Shown here: positions 1 through 7,225 of the stretch, piece after piece
How positions within the stretch are numbered: the stretch's first letter is position 1
How the letters are laid out: each line of letters starts with the position of its first letter
Source: an uncultured Chloroflexota bacterium
GTDB lineage: Bacteria; Chloroflexota; Limnocylindria; Limnocylindrales; CSP1-4
Assembly: GCA_903930745.1 (NCBI GenBank)
Contig: CAIYZX010000416.1
Location: forward strand, 1-17,103
Reading direction: 5' to 3'
DNA length: 17,103 nt
The notes under the pieces: generated by a model
The model's database searches: none
Told to the model about the DNA's origin: nothing
Seen by the model: only the letters and a program-made list of their open reading frames with translations
Program-made: the position numbers and the translations under genes

Positions 1-501
1 GCCTGGGCGGATGCGCACGCCGGCCGGCCCTCCGAGCAGCCGTTCGCCGACATGGCGATCCCGACCGTGTTCGACCGGACCCTGGCCCCCGAGGGCACCC
101 ACATCCTGTCGCTCTGCTCGCAGTACGTGCCGGCTTCATGGGCGGACGAGGACCACGCTCCTGAGCTCGAGGCCTACGCGGACCGCCTGTTCGACCGCAT
201 CGAGGCCGTCGCCCCGGGGTTCAGGAGCTCCGTCATGCACCGGCAGGTCCTGGGCCCGCGCGAGATGCAGGAGGAGTGGAACCTCGTTGGCGGCAGCGTC
301 CACCACGGCGAGCTGACGTTCAACCAGCTCTTCCACATGCGGCCGGCGCCGGGTTACGCCGACTACCGCACGCCCATCGGGGGCCTGTACCAGGGGTCCT
401 CGGCGACGCACGCCGGTGGCGGTGTCACGGGCCTGCCGGGCCACCATGTCGCCCGCGCAATCCGCGAGGACAGGGCGCTGCGACGGCGCCGCAGGAGCTG
501 A
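1..501 (+). CDS. FAD-dependent oxidoreductase, PYROXD2/phytoene desaturase-like, C-terminal part
   Basis: The reading frame is open from the first base of the window, so the gene starts to the left and only about 166 C-terminal residues are visible. The segment carries the C-terminal signature of the NAD(P)/FAD-dependent amine-oxidase/phytoene-desaturase superfamily, PYROXD2 branch. It runs APEGTHILSLCSQYVP, then APGFRSSVMHRQVLGP, then GGSVHHGELTFNQLFHMRP, then DYRTPIGGLYQ, and ends near GGGVTGLPGHHVARAI, the stretch that packs against the FAD. The N-terminal dinucleotide-binding motif is outside the window. The protein ends in an Arg-rich tail (RRRRRS). It converges with the dehydrogenase gene that stops at 616, so it is probably not part of the sugar cluster. 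The substrate cannot be inferred. In the 114-nt gap to 616 the only terminator candidate is a short ACCGCC/GGCGGT inverted repeat at 603-616 with no T-run. Confidence 0.85.
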   Translation, partial: AWADAHAGRPSEQPFADMAIPTVFDRTLAPEGTHILSLCSQYVPASWADEDHAPELEAYADRLFDRIEAVAPGFRSSVMHRQVLGPREMQEEWNLVGGSVHHGELTFNQLFHMRPAPGYADYRTPIGGLYQGSSATHAGGGVTGLPGHHVARAIREDRALRRRRRS

Positions 502-615
502 CGATGTGTGGCCCGGGAGGCCGCGGACCCGTCGGGGCTCGCCGTCCCAGCGGGCCTGACGATCCGCAGCCACGTTGTGTGCACCTGCGGGCTGAGCCGA
601 GCACCGCCGGGGCGG

Positions 616-1788
616 TCAGTGACCCAACGGCAGGCGCGGGTTGATCGCCACCTGCATGGCATCGCCCGTCTGGGCCACCTGGACCGCCTCCTCCGCCCGG
701 TCCAGCGGGAAGACGTGGGAGACGATGCCCGCGAGCGGGAGGCGACCCATGTTGGCGGCCATCAGCCGCATGGAAGGCTCGTATTCGGTTGCCCGCTCGC
801 CGCCCACGCCGATGATCGTCACATCGCGCGCGCAGATCTGCGAGTTGGGGTTCACGCTGACGGGCCCCATGTCCACGAAGGCACCGGCCTCCACGATCAC
901 GCCGCCAACGCGGACGATCCGGAGCGCCTCCAGGAACGTGGAGGGCACACCGCTGCAGTCCAGGACGAGATCCACGCCGCGGCCATCGGTCGCGTCCAGG
1001 ACCGCGGCCACGCGGTCGTCCTCCGGCCACGCGGTGGCGTCGAGGGGAAGGTCGATACCGAAGGCCGCGGCGAGGCGCAGGCGACCGGGCAGGACATCCG
1101 TGGCGGCCACCATGCCGGCACCCAGCATGCGGGCCTTGACCAGGTGGCAGAGCCCCAGTGGCCCGACGCCCAGTACGGCCACCGAGCAGCCGGCGCGACT
1201 GCCGTGCTGCAGGCCGAGGACCGCGAGTGCCGTGTCCACGCCGTGCGTGACGGCCATGACCTCCGTGATCACGGCCAGCTCGTCCGGCAGCTCGTCCGGG
1301 ACCCGGAAGATCGGCGTCCCGGGCAGCAGGTACATGACCTCCGCCCAGCCACCGTAGAGTCCGGGCCAACGCGACAGCGCAAGGCTGTTGCCGTAGTCCT
1401 CCAGCTGGCGGCAGTAGTAGTACGGATACTGGTTCAGGCAGTAGTGGCAGGCGCCGCACGGCACGTTCGCCCCCGGAACGATCCGGTCGCCCACCCGGAG
1501 CGGACGCCCGTCGCTGGCGAGGACGATGCCGCCGACGGCGATCACCGTCCCCACGTTCTCGTGACCGCAGGTGAGCGGATACTCGATGTCCCGCTCGTGG
1601 TCCGTGCCCGCGTACTGCTTCGATTCGCCGCGGAACGTGTGCTTGTCCGTGCCGCAGATCCCGGACAGGTGCACCCGCATGAGGACGGCGCCGGGCTCAG
1701 GGTCCGGCACGGAAAGCTCCCGGAGGGCGATGGAGCCCGGCCGCTCGGTGACCGCCGCCAAGGCGGTCCTCCTCACCCCTGCCTCCAT
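616..1788 (-). CDS. Zinc-dependent medium-chain alcohol/polyol dehydrogenase
   Basis: This is a 390-residue MDR dehydrogenase of the sorbitol/threonine dehydrogenase type, expected to oxidise a secondary alcohol to a ketone with NAD(P). Catalytic-zinc ligands are visible as C45 (GICGTD) and H76-E77 (CGHE). The structural zinc cysteines are C111, C114, C117 and C126. The Rossmann loop is GVGPLG at 207-212, and D231 at the end of the next strand suggests NAD preference. It is the last gene of the leftward cluster, 7 nt after the ATPase gene. The start is uncertain. The ATG at 1788 has no Shine-Dalgarno before it, whereas a TTG at 1761 (residue 10) is preceded by AGGAGG at a good distance and would begin the protein where MDR family members usually begin. 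A GTG at 1776 is also possible. The substrate is unknown; context suggests a sugar, cyclitol or pathway intermediate. Confidence 0.9.
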   Translation of the reverse strand: MEAGVRRTALAAVTERPGSIALRELSVPDPEPGAVLMRVHLSGICGTDKHTFRGESKQYAGTDHERDIEYPLTCGHENVGTVIAVGGIVLASDGRPLRVGDRIVPGANVPCGACHYCLNQYPYYYCRQLEDYGNSLALSRWPGLYGGWAEVMYLLPGTPIFRVPDELPDELAVITEVMAVTHGVDTALAVLGLQHGSRAGCSVAVLGVGPLGLCHLVKARMLGAGMVAATDVLPGRLRLAAAFGIDLPLDATAWPEDDRVAAVLDATDGRGVDLVLDCSGVPSTFLEALRIVRVGGVIVEAGAFVDMGPVSVNPNSQICARDVTIIGVGGERATEYEPSMRLMAANMGRLPLAGIVSHVFPLDRAEEAVQVAQTGDAMQVAINPRLPLGH

Positions 1789-1795
1789 CGCCGGC

Positions 1796-2620
1796 TCAGG
1801 CCTGTGCGGCGGGCTGGCCGCCGGCCGTCGGCTCCTGCCGGGAGAGCTCGTGAGCCAGCGCCGTCAGCTCACTGCCACCCGCCATCTCGCGGATGAGGTG
1901 CTCAACCGTGATCTCGCCGGTCCGGGCGCTCAGGCTGACCCGGCCAAGGCTCAGGACGGTGAACTGGTCGCCGATCATGAACGCGTGGTGCGGATTGTGG
2001 GTGATGAAGACCACGCCCACACCCGCCTCGCGGGCCTTCGCGATGTAGCGGAGGACGACACCGGACTGCTTGACGCCGAGCGCTGCCGTCGGTTCATCGA
2101 GGATCAGCACACGAGCCCCGAAGTAGACGGCCCGTGCGATTGCGACGCTCTGTCGCTCGCCTCCGGAGAGGGTGCCGATCGGCTGGTTCACGTCCTTGAG
2201 GTGGATGCCGAGATTGGCGAGCTCGGACGCGCAGATCCGCCGCATCTCCCGGATGTCGAGCGGGCGGAGCACCGGCAGCGGCTTGCGAATCTCCGATCCA
2301 AGGAAGAAGTTGCGCCATGTCTCCATGAGATCCACGACGGCGAGATCCTGGTAGACCGTCGCGATGCCGACCTTCAGCGCTTCGCGGGGTGACGTGAACC
2401 GGGTCTCCTGCCCGTTGACCAGCATGCGGCCCTCATCGGCCTGGTGGCTCCCGGACATGATCTTGATGAGGCTTGACTTGCCGGCACCGTTGTCACCCAG
2501 CACGCACGTGACCTCGCCGGCTCGGACGCTCAGGCTGACGCCCTGCAGCGCGCGGACGTGGCCGTACCGCTTGCCGACGTCAACCAGCTCGATGATCGGG
2601 TCGCTGGGGGAGCTGCTCAT
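1796..2620 (-). CDS. Sugar ABC transporter ATP-binding protein, single-domain CUT2 type
   Basis: This 274-residue cytoplasmic ATPase powers the importer encoded with it. Visible motifs are Walker A (GDNGAGKSS, 42-50), Q-loop Q91, the ABC signature LSGGE (151-155), Walker B LILDEP (172-177) and switch histidine H208. It has one nucleotide-binding domain, as in the FrcA-type branch of the ribose/fructose family, rather than the duplicated RbsA form, so it should act as a homodimer. The frame is open well upstream, but ATG 2620 is chosen because it overlaps the permease stop codon by 4 nt (ATGA) and begins exactly where the ABC domain needs to. The last 20 or so residues are a Gln/Ala/Pro-rich tail. 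Translation is probably coupled to the permease. Confidence 0.94.
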   Translation of the reverse strand: MSSSPSDPIIELVDVGKRYGHVRALQGVSLSVRAGEVTCVLGDNGAGKSSLIKIMSGSHQADEGRMLVNGQETRFTSPREALKVGIATVYQDLAVVDLMETWRNFFLGSEIRKPLPVLRPLDIREMRRICASELANLGIHLKDVNQPIGTLSGGERQSVAIARAVYFGARVLILDEPTAALGVKQSGVVLRYIAKAREAGVGVVFITHNPHHAFMIGDQFTVLSLGRVSLSARTGEITVEHLIREMAGGSELTALAHELSRQEPTAGGQPAAQA

Positions 2621-3693
2621 AGCCGCTTCGACATCCGCTGCACGTAGAGGTTGAGGAGCACGGCGAACAACAGCATCAGGCCGAGGAAGAACCTGAACCA
2701 CCCGGGATCCCAGCCGGCGTACACGATGCCCTGGACCGTCATGCCGTAGATGAGCGCGCCGATGGCAGACCCGATGGCCGAGCCCACGCCGCCCGTCATG
2801 GAGCACCCGCCCACCACCGCCGCGATGATGTACAGGAACTCGAGCCCGTAGCCGGAGCCGGCCTGGACCGTGTTGTACTCGGAGAGCTGGTGCATCGCGT
2901 AGAACCACGCGGAGAAGCCGACGAAGGCGAACAGGCCGATCTTGACCGACCGCGTGGGCACGCCAACGGCCCGAGCACTGCTGGCGTTGCCGCCGGACGC
3001 GAAGATCCAGTTGCCTGCCTGGGACCGAAGGAGGACCCAGGTTGCGATCGCGACAAACACCAGCCACCACAGGATCAGGATGCTGAACTGTGGGCCTCCC
3101 GGCCCGCCGAACTGGAGGCGGTAGGCGAAGATCGCACGGACGATCTCCATGCCGGGGGCCGCGGAGATGTTGGGCGTTGAGACCGCGTTGGTCACCAGCC
3201 TCGTGACACCGAGGTTGAAGCCGAACAGCATGAACAGCATGCTGAGCGTCACGAGGAAGCTGGGGATCCCGGTACGCGTCACCAGCCACCCGTTGAACAG
3301 GCCGACGGAGATGCTCCCGGCAAGGGCGACGAGCATGCTGACCGGGAGCGGCAGGCCCACGGTGATGGTCATGATGGAGGTCAGGACGGACGCCGTGACG
3401 ACGCCGACGCCCGCCGAGAGGTCGAACTCCCCGCCGATCATGAGCAGCGACACGGACACGGCCATCAGGCCGATGGTGGAGCTCTGGTAGAGGACGGTTC
3501 CCATGGCCGCCCACGACCGGAACGGGGCGGCGATGATCCAGAAGGCCGCGAAGATGACGACCGCGGCGACGAGGGCGCTCAACTCGCGCCGCAGGAGGAT
3601 GGCGCCGAGGAGGGGCAGGGCCCCTCCTCGGCGCTCGTTGCGCGACCGGTCCCGAGGGACGGGGGCCGGGTCGGACGAGGTTGCCGACGACAT
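2617..3693 (-). CDS. Sugar ABC transporter permease, CUT2 (BPD_transp_2) family
   Basis: This is a 358-residue polytopic membrane protein of the RbsC/FrcC family. A polar N-terminus of about 35 residues is followed by many hydrophobic segments, including 38-57, 72-87, 96-112, 117-137, 146-165, 204-222, 251-266, 284-297, 303-320 and 333-351. Family-typical stretches are GGEFDLSAG (87-95), GGNASSARAVGVPT (234-247) and AAVVGGCSMTGGVGS (291-305). It lies between the binding-protein gene (30 nt upstream) and the ATPase gene (4-nt overlap), the usual order for this family. No good Shine-Dalgarno precedes ATG 3693, and no later in-frame Met is near, so the exact start is less sure than the gene. Specificity is set mainly by the binding protein. 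Confidence 0.93.
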   Translation of the reverse strand: MSSATSSDPAPVPRDRSRNERRGGALPLLGAILLRRELSALVAAVVIFAAFWIIAAPFRSWAAMGTVLYQSSTIGLMAVSVSLLMIGGEFDLSAGVGVVTASVLTSIMTITVGLPLPVSMLVALAGSISVGLFNGWLVTRTGIPSFLVTLSMLFMLFGFNLGVTRLVTNAVSTPNISAAPGMEIVRAIFAYRLQFGGPGGPQFSILILWWLVFVAIATWVLLRSQAGNWIFASGGNASSARAVGVPTRSVKIGLFAFVGFSAWFYAMHQLSEYNTVQAGSGYGLEFLYIIAAVVGGCSMTGGVGSAIGSAIGALIYGMTVQGIVYAGWDPGWFRFFLGLMLLFAVLLNLYVQRMSKRL

Positions 3694-3723
3694 GTCGAGG
3701 CTTGCTCAGCCGACGCTGGCGGC

Positions 3724-4707
3724 CTAGCGCGTCCCGTTCTTGGCGAACGGCAGGATGACGTCGATGTTGGATGCGTCCACGATGGCCGGGCCGGTCAGGA
3801 CCGCCTGTCCGCCGCCGATGATGTCGCCGTTGGTCTTGTAGAGGTAGAGCGACGCGACGGCCAGGTATCCCTGGAGGTAGGGCTGGGCATCAACCGCCAT
3901 CGTGATCTTCCCCTCCTTGACCGCGTTGGCCGCATCGAGGTTCAGGTCGAACGTGGCGACCTTGGCCTTGCTGCCCGCGACGTCCAGCGACTGGAGGATG
4001 ACCAGCGCGAGCGGAGCACCCATGGCGACGATGTAGTCGATGGACGGGTCCTGCTGGAGCTTGGCCGCGACGGATGCCTTGACAGACGCGTCGTCCGCAC
4101 CGTTGACCTGCATGTTCTCGGTGTTCGCGCCGCCGTCCTTCACGCCCTTGCAGCGGGCCTCCAGCGCGGTGGAGCCCTCCTGGTGGATGACGCACAGGAC
4201 ATGCTTGCCGCCGGAGTCCGCGATCTGCTTGCCAAGCGCCTTGCCGGCGATGTACTCGTCCGAGCCGAAGTACATCATCGCGCCCATCCGCTGCCAGTCC
4301 TCGATGCCCGAGTCGAACATGACGACCGGGATCTTGGCGGCGTTCGCGGACTGGACGGCGCCAATGAGGGCGTCCGGCCCGGCGGCGGTCATCGCGATGC
4401 CGTCAACCTTGGAGTCGATCGCGTTCTGGACCAGGACCGCCTGCTTGGTGAAGTCCGGGTCATTCGAGTACTTGAGGTTCACGCCAAGACTGGCGGCCGC
4501 ATCCTGGGCACCTGCCCGGATGATGTCCCAGTACGTGTCGCCGGGGACCTCGTGGGTGATCATGGCGACCGTCATGCTGGTGGCTGGCGCTGGCGTCGGG
4601 GCATCCGCAGGCGCGGCGGTCGGCGCAGCCGCCTGACCGCAGGCCGCCACGGCCATCGCAACGGTGAGCAACATGGCCGTCAGGCCGAGAGTCCTGCGCT
4701 TGGACAC
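3724..4707 (-). CDS. Sugar-type ABC transporter substrate-binding lipoprotein
   Basis: A 327-residue solute-binding protein of the Peripla_BP_4/RbsB-like (type 1) fold. The GTG start at 4707 is chosen because GAGGAGGAGG stands just upstream and a clear lipoprotein signal follows: basic MSKRR, a hydrophobic core, then the lipobox V-A-A-C with C23 as the lipidated residue. A Pro/Thr/Ala linker leads into the mature domain (TSMTVAMITHEVPGDTYWDIIRAG). Further family-typical stretches are NAIDSKVDGIAMTAAGPDALIGAV, MFDSGIEDW and VATFDLNLDAANAVKEGKI. It should deliver a sugar, cyclitol or related small polyol to the permease. Its upstream gap of 202 nt holds two LacI-type operator candidates, so the transporter genes probably have their own regulated promoter inside the cluster. 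Ribose, inositol and rhizopine binders share this fold, so the ligand is not fixed by sequence alone. Confidence 0.93.
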   Translation of the reverse strand: MSKRRTLGLTAMLLTVAMAVAACGQAAAPTAAPADAPTPAPATSMTVAMITHEVPGDTYWDIIRAGAQDAAASLGVNLKYSNDPDFTKQAVLVQNAIDSKVDGIAMTAAGPDALIGAVQSANAAKIPVVMFDSGIEDWQRMGAMMYFGSDEYIAGKALGKQIADSGGKHVLCVIHQEGSTALEARCKGVKDGGANTENMQVNGADDASVKASVAAKLQQDPSIDYIVAMGAPLALVILQSLDVAGSKAKVATFDLNLDAANAVKEGKITMAVDAQPYLQGYLAVASLYLYKTNGDIIGGGQAVLTGPAIVDASNIDVILPFAKNGTR

Positions 4708-4727
4708 CGATGGAACCTCCTCCTCCT

Positions 4728-4742
4728 CGGGTCGACGACCCG
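4728..4742. repeat. Short palindrome in the leader of the binding-protein gene
   Basis: CGGGTCG-A-CGACCCG, two perfect 7-base arms around one base. It lies between the operator candidate at 4778-4791 and the Shine-Dalgarno of the binding-protein gene. It could be a protein-binding site or, in RNA, a small hairpin (6-bp stem, 3-nt loop). No function can be assigned. Confidence 0.35.
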
Positions 4743-4777
4743 TCTCAGGTGGAACACGGTAACACCAAGTTGTTGAA

Positions 4778-4791
4778 TTGCAACCATGCAA
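4778..4791. promoter_or_regulatory. LacI-type operator candidate upstream of the transporter genes
   Basis: TTGCAACCATGCAA has perfect 5-base arms (TTGCA/TGCAA; six bases including the outer A/T) around a 4-nt centre. It has the same arms and spacing as the site at the divergent promoter (9652-9665), immediately next to the LacI-encoding half of the locus. It lies 71-84 nt upstream of the GTG of the binding-protein gene, where an operator would repress the transporter. The assignment to the LacI protein at 10772 is an inference from the shared motif. Confidence 0.6.
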
Positions 4792-4800
4792 TCCAGGGGA

Positions 4801-4818
4801 CCACGCACGAATGCGTGG
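4801..4818. other. Hairpin in the gap between isomerase and binding-protein genes
   Basis: CCACGCA-CGAA-TGCGTGG, a perfect 7-bp stem with a 4-nt loop, between the two operator candidates. No T-run follows on the minus strand, so it is not a typical intrinsic terminator. It may separate the upstream enzyme genes from the transporter genes as an RNA-stability or processing element. Confidence 0.4.
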
Positions 4819-4856
4819 GACGCTGGCCCAGAATGCGACCGCGAGCACCCTGCGAA

Positions 4857-4870
4857 TTGGAATGATGCAA
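4857..4870. promoter_or_regulatory. Second, weaker LacI-type operator candidate in the same gap
   Basis: TTGGAATGATGCAA matches the TTGCA-N4-TGCAA pattern with a single change in the left arm (G for C). Its start is 79 bp from that of the site at 4778. Two sites this close upstream of one gene would permit cooperative or looped repression. The match could still be chance, so confidence is lower than for the perfect-arm sites. Confidence 0.42.
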
Positions 4871-4909
4871 CTCTTGGCCGTGGCTCGACAGGGAGGGTGG
4901 GCGCCGGGC

Positions 4910-5839
4910 TCAGATCCCCAACGACCGCATGTACTCGCGGTTGCGCCGCTGTGCTGCCACGACACCCTCGAAGGTGTCCCCCCGCCCCAGGTACCGGTCC
5001 TGCTCCACGACGACCCAGCCCTGGTAGGCGTGCTTTCGGAGCGCCTGGACAACCCGGTCGATGCCGGCATCGCCCTGGCCGAGCTCGCAGAAGGCGCCGT
5101 CCCCCACCAGCACCTCGAAGTCGTCGCCCCGCGCGAGGCCCGCCTCCATCAGCGGTGCGGACACATCCTTGAGGTGGACGTGCCGGATCAGCTCGTGGTA
5201 GGTCTCCACGAGGTCCGCGGGGTCGGCTCCCCCAAAACGGGCGTGCCCAGTGTCGAGGCAGAGCGAGATCAGCGAGCCGTCCATCGCGTCCAGCACACGG
5301 CGGATCTCGTCGCGGGTCTCCACGTACGTGGCGGCATGGTGGTGGAGGACCGGCTCAAACCCGGCCTGTCGGCAGATCTCGCCCGCACGATGAAGGTTTT
5401 CCATCAGGGTGCGGAAGCGTTCCGGCGGAAGCCAGGCCTCTGGGTGCGCCTGGATGCGGCCGGCGAACTGCATCCGCTCGGGCTCGTCAAAGCCGTCCGA
5501 AAGGATTGCGAAGGGCCGATCCAGGCCGGAGGCCTCGCGGATGATCCGGAGGCTGTCCGTGAGCCAGGTGCGCTCGGCGTCGAACTGCTCCTGCCGGCTG
5601 AAGTGCATCGGCAGGAACGAGCCGATCAGCTCCAGGCTGCGGCGGCCGAGCCGCTCCCGGACGGCGTGGCCATCGCCAAGGAACCCGGGCGGCCCAAGCT
5701 CCGTGCCGAGGTACCCGAGATCTGCGATGGCGTCCACGATGCTGTCCGGCTCGGGCATCCACGCCTCCGGCGGCAGCACCTCGTTGACCCCGAAGCAGAC
5801 CGGCGCCGAGCCGGCAAGAAGCGGGGAGGCTTCCGGCAT
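4910..5839 (-). CDS. IolE/MocC-like TIM-barrel sugar/cyclitol isomerase or dehydratase
   Basis: A 309-residue xylose-isomerase-like TIM-barrel (AP-endonuclease-2 superfamily) protein. Family features resemble inosose dehydratase IolE and rhizopine-catabolism MocC: HHHAATYVET (167-174), CLDTGHARFGGADP (194-207), HVHLKDV (220-226) and GWVVVEQD (274-281). They put likely metal ligands at E174, D196, H222 and E279. The ATG at 5839 is chosen over one 48 nt upstream because AAGGAG lies right before it. It follows the aminotransferase gene by 72 nt and precedes the transporter genes by 202 nt. The expected reaction is dehydration of an inosose-like ketone or isomerisation/epimerisation of a keto sugar, in the cytoplasm. 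An equivalent sugar-phosphate isomerase is possible; sequence alone does not decide. Confidence 0.87.
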   Translation of the reverse strand: MPEASPLLAGSAPVCFGVNEVLPPEAWMPEPDSIVDAIADLGYLGTELGPPGFLGDGHAVRERLGRRSLELIGSFLPMHFSRQEQFDAERTWLTDSLRIIREASGLDRPFAILSDGFDEPERMQFAGRIQAHPEAWLPPERFRTLMENLHRAGEICRQAGFEPVLHHHAATYVETRDEIRRVLDAMDGSLISLCLDTGHARFGGADPADLVETYHELIRHVHLKDVSAPLMEAGLARGDDFEVLVGDGAFCELGQGDAGIDRVVQALRKHAYQGWVVVEQDRYLGRGDTFEGVVAAQRRNREYMRSLGI

Positions 5840-5856
5840 TCTGATCTCCTTGCACA

Positions 5857-5900
5857 GCGCGGCCTCCCGGCCGCGCACCACCTGCACCCCGCCAGGGGTG
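5857..5900. other. Two intercistronic hairpins before the IolE-like gene
   Basis: GCGCGGCC-TCCC-GGCCGCGC at 5857-5876 is a perfect 8-bp GC stem. CACCCC-GCCA-GGGGTG at 5885-5900 is a perfect 6-bp stem. Both fill the 72-nt gap between the aminotransferase stop and the IolE-like start. The larger one sits only a few bases upstream of the Shine-Dalgarno. There is no T-run. They may tune translation or transcript decay. Confidence 0.5.
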
Positions 5901-5911
5901 TGTCCGGCTCG

Positions 5912-7147
5912 CTAGACCCCGATCGCCGCCCGAGCAGCACCGGCGAAGATCTCGGCACGCTCGCGGGCGAGGTCGATCGAGTCGCGCATCCGGACTCCGA
6001 ATGGAGCCAGGTTCGGATCCTGCACGCCAATCGAGAAGCTGATGGAACGGCTCAACAGGGCGTCGGTCGCCGGCAGCATGCCCGCCCTGTACTCGGCCGG
6101 CCGCGCATCCGTCGCCGCACAGTCGAAGGGGCATCCACGCTCCGTCGCCGTCCGACGTGCGAGGAGGTGCTCCATGTGGCTGTAGACATGCCAGCCGGAG
6201 CCGGCCAGGGTGATGGAGCCAACGCGCCTCGTCACCTCGGCGGCGATCTCCGCCGTCGGGAGGATCACCACGAGGTGGGTCGCCACGTCGCCATCCATGT
6301 CCGGCGACTCGCGGAAGGCGACACCGGGCACCTGGGCGATGATGTCGCGAGCGGCATCCCGGTTCGCCCTGAGGTGCGACCGGATCGCGGCCATCTTTCG
6401 CATCTGGGCCAGGAGCACAGCGCCGGACAGCTCGTTCATCCGGAAGTTCAGACCCAGGAACGGGCGCTGCCCAACCTCCACGCCCTTCCGATTTGGGCTG
6501 TGGCCCTGATCGTGGAATGCGAAGGCGTGACGGTAGATCGCCTCGTCGTCCGTGACGAGCATGCCGCCATCGCCACAGGTGATCGTCTTGTACTCGTTGA
6601 AGCTGTAGATGCCGACGTCGCCAACGGTGCCCACCCACCGGTTCTCGTAGGTGGCGCCGAATGCCTGCGCGGCGTCCTCAAGCAGCGCGATCCCGTGCCG
6701 TTCGGCGATCGAGCGCAGCTCCCTGAGGCGGGCGGGACCGCCCAGCATGTGGACCGCAGCGATGGCCTTGGTCCGGGGTGTGATCCGGGCCTCCACGTCG
6801 GCGGGATCAAGATCAAAGGACGCGTCGATCTCGGCGAGCACCGGGCGTGCGCGCGAGTAGATCGCCGATGAGATGGTGGCGATGAAGGTGAAGCCGGGCA
6901 CGATGACCTCGTCACCCGGTCCGAGGCCCAGGGCGGCGAAACCGAGCAGGAGCGCACTCGTTCCCGAGTTCACCGCGAGGGCGTACTTCGCGCCCGTGGC
7001 AGCCTGGACCGCCTCCTCGAAGCCGCGAACCTTGGCCGGGAACGATGCGTCGTCGGGGCCGTAGCGGCTGATCCTCTGGGAACGAACGACGTCGGCGAGC
7101 TCCGCGAGCTCCTCCTCGCCGTACAGGTCGATTCCGGGACCGGGCAT
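5912..7147 (-). CDS. DegT/DnrJ/EryC1/StrS-family PLP-dependent aminotransferase
   Basis: A 411-residue fold-type I PLP enzyme that moves an amino group between an amino acid and a keto sugar or keto-cyclitol. Visible landmarks are NSGTSALLLG (60-69) for phosphate binding, PGDEVIVPGFTFIAT (77-91), LLEDAAQAFGA (155-165) with D158 for the PLP ring nitrogen, and YSFNEYKTITCGDGG (181-195) with K187 as the Schiff-base lysine. FRMNELSGA follows at 235-243. Length is normal and no key residue is missing. ATG 7147 has GGAGG 8 nt upstream. Family members mostly make amino sugars for antibiotics or surface glycans. Here the gene sits among import and catabolic genes, so it could run in the deaminating direction or make a transient amino intermediate. 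There are no sugar-nucleotide or glycosyltransferase genes around it. Confidence 0.92.
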   Translation of the reverse strand: MPGPGIDLYGEEELAELADVVRSQRISRYGPDDASFPAKVRGFEEAVQAATGAKYALAVNSGTSALLLGFAALGLGPGDEVIVPGFTFIATISSAIYSRARPVLAEIDASFDLDPADVEARITPRTKAIAAVHMLGGPARLRELRSIAERHGIALLEDAAQAFGATYENRWVGTVGDVGIYSFNEYKTITCGDGGMLVTDDEAIYRHAFAFHDQGHSPNRKGVEVGQRPFLGLNFRMNELSGAVLLAQMRKMAAIRSHLRANRDAARDIIAQVPGVAFRESPDMDGDVATHLVVILPTAEIAAEVTRRVGSITLAGSGWHVYSHMEHLLARRTATERGCPFDCAATDARPAEYRAGMLPATDALLSRSISFSIGVQDPNLAPFGVRMRDSIDLARERAEIFAGAARAAIGV

Positions 7148-7162
7148 TCTCAGTACCTCCAG

Positions 7163-7218
7163 CCGGGAGCGATCCCGGGATGGTGACGATGGAGCCTGCT
7201 CGCCACCACCCGGTGGCG
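7163..7218. other. Two intercistronic hairpins before the aminotransferase gene
   Basis: CCGGGA-GCGA-TCCCGG (7163-7178, perfect 6-bp stem) and CGCCACC-ACCC-GGTGGCG (7201-7218, perfect 7-bp stem) occupy the 78-nt gap between the oxidoreductase stop at 7226 and the aminotransferase start at 7147. Neither is followed by a T-run. They resemble the pair in the next gap (5857-5900). Confidence 0.5.
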
Positions 7219-7225
7219 GAGCCGG

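Noticed and set aside
603..616. Terminator between the convergent genes at the left
   Set aside because: ACCGCC/GGCGGT leaves a two-base loop and has no T-run on either strand; too weak to call as a terminator.
508..1896. 462-residue plus-strand open frame
   Set aside because: Antisense to the zinc dehydrogenase gene. The product is rich in His/Arg/Asp low-complexity runs typical of a shadow frame and has no recognisable domain.
4778..6871. 697-residue plus-strand open frame
   Set aside because: It runs antisense to the IolE-like and aminotransferase genes, whose minus-strand products have full family motifs. Its apparent TTG start is the operator arm. High GC keeps the opposite frame open.
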